A program made the translations under genes and the position numbers. The notes under the pieces were generated by a model. The model ran no database searches. It saw nothing but the letters and a program-made list of their open reading frames with translations, and was not told the DNA's origin. Positions 1-5,055 of a stretch of 5,055 nucleotides of DNA are shown piece by piece. The stretch comes from an uncultured Prevotella sp. Its GTDB lineage: Bacteria; Bacteroidota; Bacteroidia; Bacteroidales; Bacteroidaceae. Numbering within the stretch: the stretch's first letter is position 1; every line of letters starts with the position of its first letter. The DNA lies in contig CALGHW010000467.1 in NCBI GenBank assembly GCA_937916075.1, forward strand, positions 1 to 5,055. Direction: 5' to 3'.

Positions 1-286
1 TGTCACAATAGAGCCGCGCGCCCTGGTGGCGGAAAGCCACCTTGCCATTGAGAATCTGGGCGTCCGGATTGCGCATTTGATCATAATGCAACTCGTCGGC
101 ATGCAGCAGGTACACCCGGGTGTCACCGGTCTGCGCCTTACGCTTGCCCGAGGCATGAGTTTTGGCCCCATGCTTGCCCGAGGCGTATCTGGACTGGACC
201 GCACAGAGTCCAAACAGGCATAGAACCGCCAGAATGACGACTCTATGCCCGCAGAATAATTGTCTTGTCAAAGTCTTTACCTTCAT
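1..286 (-). CDS. OstA/LptA-like envelope protein, N-terminal part (gene runs off the left edge)
   Basis: Only the first 95 codons are present. The protein starts MKVKTLTRQ, has a hydrophobic stretch at about residues 16-30 (signal peptide or membrane anchor; the cysteines at 23 and 28 lack a good lipobox), then a basic Ser/Gly/Lys/His-rich linker (about 35-53). An OstA-like domain begins near residue 58, seen as HADELHYD (62-69), NPDAQILNGKV (73-83) and FRHQGARLYCD (85-95). This resembles the N-terminal domain of Bacteroidetes OstA-like proteins, relatives of LptA/LptD, which move lipopolysaccharide to the outer membrane; a periplasmic or envelope site is inferred. The start codon overlaps the stop of the surA-like gene in an ATGA (283-286), which supports this start and suggests translational coupling. 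The family call rests on about 38 residues of domain; the full length and the exact role (LptA-like versus LptD-like) cannot be judged here. Confidence 0.82.
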   Translation of the reverse strand, partial: MKVKTLTRQLFCGHRVVILAVLCLFGLCAVQSRYASGKHGAKTHASGKRKAQTGDTRVYLLHADELHYDQMRNPDAQILNGKVAFRHQGARLYCD

Positions 287-1677
287 TTAATCCAGCCCTG
301 ATATTCAAATTTGCAATCCTTATACCGGTCGTTCAGACGGGTATAGGTAGACTTGATTTTGTCCGCCACCCATTCGTGGAGTTTCTCCTCGCGCCGCTTG
401 TTGAGCACGATGTCCTTCATGGTCTGATAGTCCTCTGTGATGACGGCCTTGTGGCCATTGACCCGGCTCTTCAGCTTGACAATGGCACACACGGTCTTGC
501 CGCGGGTGTTGATCATCTGGAAGGGAGCGGATATCTGCCCGACAGTCATGGTGTCCACCATACGGGCCACCTCGGAAGGAAGGTCCTGCATACGGAACTT
601 GGAGGTGCGGGTGCCTTCAACGATGTTGGACATCAGTCCGTAATTGTTCTTGGTGTCCTTGTCGTCTGAAATAACCGTAGCTCCCTGCTCAAAGGTGAAC
701 GTACCGGCCTGGATGTCGTGACGGATAGAGTCCAGACGCAGCAAAGCGCTGTTGATGGACGCCTCGGACACCTGGGGCTTAATCAGGATATGGCGCACCT
801 TGACCTTGTCGCCACGCTTGTCAATCAGCTGGATAATATGATAGCCAAACTCCGACTCCACGATTTTAGACACCTTCTTGGGGTCGGTCAGGCTGAAGGC
901 CACACTGGCAAAGGCGGGGTCGAGCATGGCACGTCCTGTATAGTCAAGCTCACCGCCACGGCGAGCCGTTCCGGGGTCTTCGGAATACAGGCGGGCCAAG
1001 GTGGAGAACGACGACTCGCCACTGTTGATGCGCTCTGTGAAATCGCGCAGCTCATCCTTGACGCGGTTGATTTCCTCTTGCTCTATCTTCGGGGTCTGGG
1101 TAAGTATCTCCACCTCTACCTCTGTAGGCACAAAGGGCAGACTGTCTTGTGGCAAGGCACTGAAATAACGGCGCACCTCGGCAGGAGTCACCTTGACATC
1201 CTCGACCAGCTTCTGACGCATCTTCTGGGTGAGCATACGGTCCTTCATGGCATCGTGGAGCTCGTTGCGAATCTCGCTGATGCTCTTCTTTTTATACTCC
1301 TCCAATTTCTCACGCGAGCCGACGGCCTCAATCCAATAATTGAGCTGTTCGTCAACACTGGAGGCGATGTCGCTCTCTGTCACTTCCACACTGTCGATGG
1401 CAGCCTGGTGCAGAAAGAGCTTCTGGAGGGCGAGCTGTTCGGGAATGACGCAGTCGGGGTTGCCACTCCAGTGGGTACCTTCCTGAGCGGCCTGCAACCG
1501 GGCGGTCTCCACGTCCGACTTCAGGATAGGCTCGTCGCCTACCACCCATATCACCTCATCTATCGTATTGTCCGGTCCGTCGACATCGCCCTCATCGGCA
1601 GGCTGAGCCATGGAGCACAAGCCCATCAAGGGCAGAGCGGCCAATGCAAGGTAACGCATCTTGCACAATTTTATCAT
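283..1677 (-). CDS. surA: SurA-type periplasmic chaperone / peptidylprolyl isomerase with two parvulin-like domains
   Basis: This is a 464-residue exported chaperone of the SurA family, which escorts unfolded outer-membrane proteins across the periplasm. A signal peptide covers about residues 7-24 (hydrophobic LALAALPLMGL, likely cut near SMA-Q). A helical SurA N-terminal chaperone region follows (about 38-170), then parvulin-like domain 1 (about 184-287) and domain 2 (about 292-405), and a C-terminal helix (about 415-464) of the kind that packs on the N-terminal core. Domain 1 keeps YSEDPG (231-236), GGEL (241-244) and FGYHII (277-282), but has Glu190 where parvulins have the His of the RHIL motif. 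Domain 2 keeps VRHILI (294-299) but lacks the GG-LG and FG-H motifs. The start at 1677 lies 6 bases after the upstream stop; Met7 (1659) would give a more typical signal peptide and is a real alternative. The gene ends in ATGA overlap with the OstA-like gene. The family is clear; isomerase activity is not assured. Confidence 0.93.
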   Translation of the reverse strand: MIKLCKMRYLALAALPLMGLCSMAQPADEGDVDGPDNTIDEVIWVVGDEPILKSDVETARLQAAQEGTHWSGNPDCVIPEQLALQKLFLHQAAIDSVEVTESDIASSVDEQLNYWIEAVGSREKLEEYKKKSISEIRNELHDAMKDRMLTQKMRQKLVEDVKVTPAEVRRYFSALPQDSLPFVPTEVEVEILTQTPKIEQEEINRVKDELRDFTERINSGESSFSTLARLYSEDPGTARRGGELDYTGRAMLDPAFASVAFSLTDPKKVSKIVESEFGYHIIQLIDKRGDKVKVRHILIKPQVSEASINSALLRLDSIRHDIQAGTFTFEQGATVISDDKDTKNNYGLMSNIVEGTRTSKFRMQDLPSEVARMVDTMTVGQISAPFQMINTRGKTVCAIVKLKSRVNGHKAVITEDYQTMKDIVLNKRREEKLHEWVADKIKSTYTRLNDRYKDCKFEYQGWIK

Positions 1678-1683
1678 GTGTAC

Positions 1684-3117
1684 TTACTTATGGTTGTTTA
1701 CGGTCTTCAGCACTTCACGGTTGATGACCACATTATACTTCTTACGTAATGCTTCCACCCACTCCTTTTCGAGCAAATCCTGATAGTCGGCAGTGACGAG
1801 GCCACGCACATCGGTATAGTCCTCTGGACCTTTCTTCAGTATTTTGCCATAGGTGGCGTCAATGGGATAGTCCTTGGTGGCAGTGACGGTGGTATCCTTC
1901 TTAAACTCATTGCGGTCTACCAGGGCGTTGTCGCCCTTCTTGAACACACCCTTCTCCACCCGGATGCGGATGATGGAATCGTTGTTGAAGGTCTTGCGGA
2001 GCGCCTCGTTCCAGTCGGCGAACTTCAACTTTTTCACACAGTCACGAACGGCCTTGACATCAGCCTCATTCTTCACATGATAGGCAATGCCCTTGAAACG
2101 CGGTTCGTCCCAGGCGTATTTTTTCTTGTTTTTCTTAAAATAGGCTTCCAGCCCGGCCTCGTCCTTGGCGGCCTTGTCCCACACGGTGCGGTTGCTGATT
2201 TCATAAAGCAACAAGCCGTCGTGGTATTCGCGAATCAGATTCTTCAGTTCGGGGTCAATGGCAGAAAGGGAGTCGGTGCGGTGGTCCAAAATGGCCTCCT
2301 TGGTCAGCGAGCCTTTCGACTGGCTTACCAGCGAGTCGAGCTTCTCGTCGGCAATGCGGTCGCGAAGCCTACGCTGCTCGATAAACTTGAGTATGGAGGT
2401 GCGCAGGGAGTCATAAGGCTCCAGCTGCTTGCGCTCCTTCATCAGAATGATGTGATAGCCCGCGGGCGACAACACAGGCTCGCTCATCTCGCCCACCTTC
2501 AGCGCATAGGCCTTGTCCTCAAACTCCTTGTAGGTCTGGCCTGTGGAAATCCAGGGCAACAGTCCGCCATTGGCGGCCGAGCCAGGGTCCTGCGAGCACT
2601 GCCGGGCCAGCTGGGCAAAGTCGGCCCCTTTCTTCAGGGCGTTGTAGATGGAGTCGATACGGGTCTTGGCTTTTTCCTGCTCCTCGGCCGTGGCTTTCTG
2701 GCCGAGGTGCAGGAATATATGAGCGGGACGGATTAGTCCGCGGGGACCAATCTTTGTCTTGGTATTGTCGTAAATCTCTCTTGCCTTGCGCTCCACATCG
2801 GCATCGGTGACAAACGTGGGACGTATCTGTTGGTCACGATACTGGGCAAACTCCCGTTTGAACGAGGAGAGTGTATCGAGCTTGGCGTCAAGGGCGGCTG
2901 CCACTTTCAGCTTGTAATTGACAAACAAATCCACATACTCGTCGACCGACTTCTTGTCGATGACGCCTTCCATATTGTTCTTGTTGTAGGAATATTCAAA
3001 CTCGGAACGCTGCACAGGCTGACCGTTGACTGTCATGATCGTGGGGTCGGCCGCTGTCTGTCCCATCATCAGTGAGGGACAGGCGAGCAGGGCGGCAAGC
3101 AGAAATTTACTTTTCAT
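1684..3117 (-). CDS. Periplasmic parvulin-type peptidylprolyl isomerase (PpiC/SurA-like)
   Basis: This 477-residue protein should catalyse cis-trans isomerisation of peptidyl-proline bonds in exported proteins. It begins with a short signal peptide (FLLAALLAC, residues 5-13). Cleavage may fall near MMGQTA (18-23), although LLAC (10-13) is a weak lipobox, so a lipoprotein cannot be excluded. A SurA-N-like helical region follows, with VNGQPVQRSEFEY at 30-42 and NYKLKVAAA at 67-75. The parvulin domain spans about 128-230 and looks intact: RPAHIFLHL with His133, CSQDPGSAANGG at 174-185, and AGYHIILM with His222. Residues 338-376 resemble the start of another parvulin fold without its catalytic motifs. 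The tail, EWVEALRKKYNVVIN followed by VLKTVNNHK, is typical of Bacteroidetes members. It lies 34 bases after guaB and 6 before the SurA gene, hence probably cotranscribed. The two isomerases probably share outer-membrane protein clients; this is inferred from context. Confidence 0.92.
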   Translation of the reverse strand: MKSKFLLAALLACPSLMMGQTAADPTIMTVNGQPVQRSEFEYSYNKNNMEGVIDKKSVDEYVDLFVNYKLKVAAALDAKLDTLSSFKREFAQYRDQQIRPTFVTDADVERKAREIYDNTKTKIGPRGLIRPAHIFLHLGQKATAEEQEKAKTRIDSIYNALKKGADFAQLARQCSQDPGSAANGGLLPWISTGQTYKEFEDKAYALKVGEMSEPVLSPAGYHIILMKERKQLEPYDSLRTSILKFIEQRRLRDRIADEKLDSLVSQSKGSLTKEAILDHRTDSLSAIDPELKNLIREYHDGLLLYEISNRTVWDKAAKDEAGLEAYFKKNKKKYAWDEPRFKGIAYHVKNEADVKAVRDCVKKLKFADWNEALRKTFNNDSIIRIRVEKGVFKKGDNALVDRNEFKKDTTVTATKDYPIDATYGKILKKGPEDYTDVRGLVTADYQDLLEKEWVEALRKKYNVVINREVLKTVNNHK

Positions 3118-3151
3118 TGTTTCTTCTTATATTATAATCTAAAATTGTATT

Positions 3152-4639
3152 TTAGTCATTGGGACGCGAATAGTTGGGCGCCTCACTGGTGATAGAGATA
3201 TCGTGTGGATGGCTCTCCAGCACACCGGCATTGGTGATGCGGGTGAACTTGGCGTCGTGCAGTTTCTCGATGTTGGCGGCACCACAATAGCCCATACCCG
3301 AGCGCAGACCTCCTACCAATTGATAAACGACCTCCTGGACAGTTCCCTTGTAAGGCACACGGCCGGCGATTCCCTCCGGAACGAGCTTCTTGACCTCCTT
3401 GGTGTCGCTCTGGAAATAGCGGTCCTTGGAACCGTTCTTCTGCTCCATGGCCTCAAGCGATCCCATGCCGCGATAGCTTTTGAACTTACGTCCGTTGAAG
3501 ATGATGGTCTCACCGGGGCTCTCCTCGGTACCGGCCACCAGCGAGCCAATCATCACGCTGCTGCCACCAGCGGCCAGTGCCTTGACCACATCGCCAGAGT
3601 AGCGGAGTCCGCCGTCGGCAATCAGGGGCACATTGGTGTCCTTCAGTGCGCTGTACACGTCATAGACAGCCGACAACTGGGGAACGCCCACACCGGCCAC
3701 CACACGAGTGGTACAGATAGAGCCCGGGCCGATACCCACCTTCACGGCGTCGGCGCCATTGTCAACCAACAGCTTGGCGGCGGCACCGGTAGCCACATTA
3801 CCCACTACGATGTCCACATTGGGGAATGACTTCTTGGCCTCAACCAACTTTTCAATCACATATTTAGAATGTCCGTGTGCAGTGTCGATCACAATGGCGT
3901 CAGCACCGGCATCCACGAGAGCCTGCATACGGTCGAGCGTGTCAACAGTCACGCCCACACCAGCGGCCACGCGCAGACGGCCCTTGCTGTCCTTGCAAGC
4001 CATCGGTTTGTCCTTGGCCTTGGTGATGTCCTTGTAAGTAATCAAGCCTACGAGATGGTTTTCCTTGTCGATAACAGGCAGTTTCTCAATCTTGTTCTCC
4101 TGCAGAATCTGTGCAGCGGCGGCAAGGTCGGTCTGCTGGTGAGTGGTGACAAGGTTCTCCTTGGACATCACATCGTCCACCTTTTTGTCCAAATGACGCT
4201 CAAAGCGGAGGTCACGGTTGGTCACAATACCTACCAGGTGGTTCTCCTCGTCAACGACGGGAATACCACCTATATGATATTCGGCCATCATGTCAAGCGC
4301 ATCCTTCACGGTGGAACCGCGGAGGATAGTCACAGGATCATAAATCATGCCATTCTCGGCACGCTTCACGATAGCCACCTGACGGGCCTGCTCGTCTATC
4401 GTCATGTTCTTGTGGATGACACCGATACCGCCTTCACGAGCGATGGCAATGGCCATCTGCGACTCTGTCACGGTATCCATAGCCGCTGTGACAAAGGGAA
4501 TATTCAACTCGATGTTGCGAGAGAAACGGGTTTTCAACTCTACTGTTTTGGGCAGTACATCAGAATAAGCTGGGATAAGCAGGACGTCATCGTAAGTCAG
4601 GCCGTCCATCACGATTTTATCTGCAATAAATGATGACAT
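3152..4639 (-). CDS. guaB: Inosine-5'-monophosphate dehydrogenase
   Basis: This cytoplasmic enzyme oxidises IMP to XMP with NAD+, the committed step of guanine nucleotide synthesis. The 495 residues match the usual bacterial length (E. coli about 488). The N-terminal barrel signature TYDDVLLIPAYSDVLP lies at 15-30. Two CBS domains (Bateman module, about 95-210) show HIGGIPVVD (122-130) and KIEKLPVID (183-191). The barrel then continues with the NAD-side IDTAHGHS (251-258), the catalytic loop GIGPGSICTT with Cys309, the phosphate-binding ADGG (341-344) and GSL (365-367), YRGMGS (389-394), and the mobile flap with Arg407-Tyr408, equivalent to E. coli Arg401-Tyr402. No key residue is missing, so the enzyme should be active. 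CBS domains bind adenine or guanine nucleotides in this family, so allosteric control is likely. It is the first gene of the presumed operon, 28 bases from its promoter -7 box. The start is supported by the conserved N-terminus and a short AT-rich leader without a clear Shine-Dalgarno. Confidence 0.98.
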   Translation of the reverse strand: MSSFIADKIVMDGLTYDDVLLIPAYSDVLPKTVELKTRFSRNIELNIPFVTAAMDTVTESQMAIAIAREGGIGVIHKNMTIDEQARQVAIVKRAENGMIYDPVTILRGSTVKDALDMMAEYHIGGIPVVDEENHLVGIVTNRDLRFERHLDKKVDDVMSKENLVTTHQQTDLAAAAQILQENKIEKLPVIDKENHLVGLITYKDITKAKDKPMACKDSKGRLRVAAGVGVTVDTLDRMQALVDAGADAIVIDTAHGHSKYVIEKLVEAKKSFPNVDIVVGNVATGAAAKLLVDNGADAVKVGIGPGSICTTRVVAGVGVPQLSAVYDVYSALKDTNVPLIADGGLRYSGDVVKALAAGGSSVMIGSLVAGTEESPGETIIFNGRKFKSYRGMGSLEAMEQKNGSKDRYFQSDTKEVKKLVPEGIAGRVPYKGTVQEVVYQLVGGLRSGMGYCGAANIEKLHDAKFTRITNAGVLESHPHDISITSEAPNYSRPND

Positions 4640-4666
4640 ATTGGTATTTTAAGAAATTATTGCGTG

Positions 4667-4697
4667 CAAATTTAGCACTTTTTTTTCACATACTCAA
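4667..4697 (-). promoter_or_regulatory. Predicted Bacteroidetes-type promoter of the guaB operon
   Basis: On the minus strand TAAATTTG (4674-4667) fits the Bacteroidetes -7 consensus TAnnTTTG exactly. A TTG (4697-4695) lies 20 bases upstream, the expected place for the -33 element of the primary sigma factor in this phylum. An A-rich stretch lies between the boxes. Transcription would begin near 4660-4663, giving a leader of roughly 20-25 bases before the guaB ATG, too short for a riboswitch. Motif and spacing are seen directly; activity is inferred. Confidence 0.7.
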
Positions 4698-4746
4698 TAT
4701 CTCAAATACTTTTTCTGACCGTATTAACACGATTTAAAAATGAGGT

Positions 4747-4776
4747 ACAAAAGCCAGCGACGGCTCCGGCTTTTGT
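4747..4776 (-). terminator. Terminator-like hairpin upstream of guaB
   Basis: ACAAAAGCC (4747-4755) pairs perfectly with GGCTTTTGT (4768-4776). Inside, AGC (4756-4758) pairs with GCT (4763-4765) around the tetraloop GACG, leaving a two-base CC bulge (4766-4767). The result is about 12 bp with a GC-rich upper stem and an A/T-rich foot. Read as plus-strand RNA it ends in TTTTGTTT; read as minus-strand RNA it ends CTTTTGT with CATTTTT about ten bases beyond, so it could work in either direction. It sits just upstream of the guaB promoter, so the simplest role is ending transcription of a minus-strand gene lying beyond the right edge. The structure is clear; direction and function are inferred. 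Confidence 0.5.
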
Positions 4777-4922
4777 TTCGCTTGGTGAAGCAACCTCTTT
4801 TGCAAAGGGCCGAAAGACAATAAATTCAACCTGCATGATGGAAGAAAAAAAGTGTTGTAATATAAAGATATTTCACATCCATCCAAAGTTTTCTTCAGAG
4901 CGGCTGAAACGGCTGGAATGAG

Positions 4923-5003
4923 AAAGTTGCCTGATTACAAAGAGAAAGTTGCCAAGTTTCTCCCAGAAATCAGGCAACTTTCTCTTTGTAATCAGGCAAC
5001 TTT
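4923..5003. repeat. Perfect 31-bp inverted repeat with 19-base loop (palindromic element)
   Basis: Bases 4923-4953 are the exact reverse complement of 4973-5003, with 31 of 31 positions paired. The loop (4954-4972) holds a further small hairpin, TTTCT-CCC-AGAAA (4957-4969). The 14-base word AATCAGGCAACTTT occurs at 4968-4981 and again at 4990-5003, 22 bases apart. Its full reverse complement lies at 4923-4936 and a nine-base partial copy at 4945-4953, also 22 bases apart. The pairing stops sharply at both outer ends (G4922 against A5004). No U-run follows either end, so it is not a classical terminator, although the stem foot is A/T-rich. It may be a REP- or MITE-like palindromic element, a protein-binding site, or a transcript 3' end structure; the sequence alone does not decide. 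Confidence 0.9.
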
Positions 5004-5055
5004 AACCCACATTGCAGCTATACATCATGTAACTCCTTGATTTCCAATATCTGTA

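Larger units (their letters stand above)
4640..5055. other. Intergenic region upstream of guaB without a supported gene
   Basis: No reading frame of convincing length or recognisable product lies in these 416 bases. From left to right they hold the guaB leader and promoter, the hairpin at 4747-4776, an unremarkable stretch (4777-4834), a 28-codon plus-strand frame (4835-4921), the 31-bp inverted repeat, and about 50 bases to the window edge. The edge could include the last codons of a minus-strand gene (a frame ending in TAG at 5018-5020 or one ending in TAA at 5002-5004), but too little is visible to call either. Base composition is clearly more A/T-rich than the flanking genes. Confidence 0.75.

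Noticed and set aside
718..1749. 343-residue plus-strand open frame opposite the SurA gene
   Set aside because: It lies antisense to a clearly recognisable gene, has no family resemblance, and its length is explained by the codon use of the opposite strand.
2077..2736. 219-residue plus-strand frame opposite the parvulin gene
   Set aside because: Hydrophobic-looking but antisense to an intact isomerase domain; no promoter or ribosome site.
3118..3151. Promoter or terminator between guaB and the parvulin gene
   Set aside because: The gap is A/T-rich but shows no TAnnTTTG box on the minus strand and no stable hairpin.
3869..4633. 254-residue plus-strand open frame opposite guaB, plus the 208-residue frame at 3203-3829
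   Set aside because: Both are antisense to guaB, whose protein sequence is intact over its whole length. The composition (rich in His, Gly, Leu) is typical of shadow frames.
4640..4666. Riboswitch in the guaB leader
   Set aside because: The predicted leader is only about 20-25 bases, too short for a purine or other known riboswitch.
4923..5003. Inverted repeat as a CRISPR array or a phase-variable invertible promoter
   Set aside because: The 22-base spacing leaves only about 8 bases between repeat words and there are only two per arm, so no spacers exist. The 19-base loop is too short to hold an invertible promoter.
5002..5055. Possible C-terminal end of a minus-strand gene at the right edge (frames ending at 5018 or 5002)
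   Set aside because: One frame shows 11 codons, the other 17, before a stop; neither is recognisable and both are within chance.

Overview
The window looks like a chromosomal segment from a member of the Bacteroidales, most likely the Prevotellaceae. The evidence is a guaB gene followed by periplasmic parvulin/SurA genes and an OstA-like gene, a Bacteroidetes-type promoter (TTG, 20 bases, TAAATTTG) in front of guaB, no clear Shine-Dalgarno sequences, and proteins closest in character to Bacteroides/Prevotella homologues. The assignment comes from reading the sequence, not from a database search.

All four supported genes lie on the minus strand and read right to left: guaB (IMP dehydrogenase, 4639-3152), a 477-residue single-parvulin peptidylprolyl isomerase (3117-1684), a SurA-type chaperone with two parvulin-like domains (1677-283), and the first 95 codons of an OstA/LptA-like protein (286 to beyond base 1). 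Gaps shrink along the set: 34 bases, 6 bases, then a 4-base ATGA overlap. This fits one operon driven from the promoter upstream of guaB. The first product acts in cytoplasmic guanine nucleotide synthesis. The other three carry export signals and belong to outer-membrane building: two foldases/chaperones for outer-membrane proteins and one lipopolysaccharide-transport type protein. E. coli also keeps surA beside an OstA-family gene (lptD), so the pairing makes functional sense.

The right 416 bases (4640-5055) hold no gene I can support. They contain the guaB promoter, a stable terminator-like hairpin (4747-4776), and a perfect 31-bp inverted repeat around a 19-base loop (4923-5003), built from a 14-base word repeated with a 22-base period. 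This inverted repeat is the only structure here not explained by ordinary gene content. It could be a small palindromic mobile element (REP/MITE-like) or an elaborate 3' end structure. A 28-codon reading frame ends one base before it.

I see no defence system, CRISPR array, tRNA/rRNA, insertion sequence or other clearly new system. The coding part is ordinary housekeeping DNA; the long plus-strand reading frames opposite the genes are shadows.
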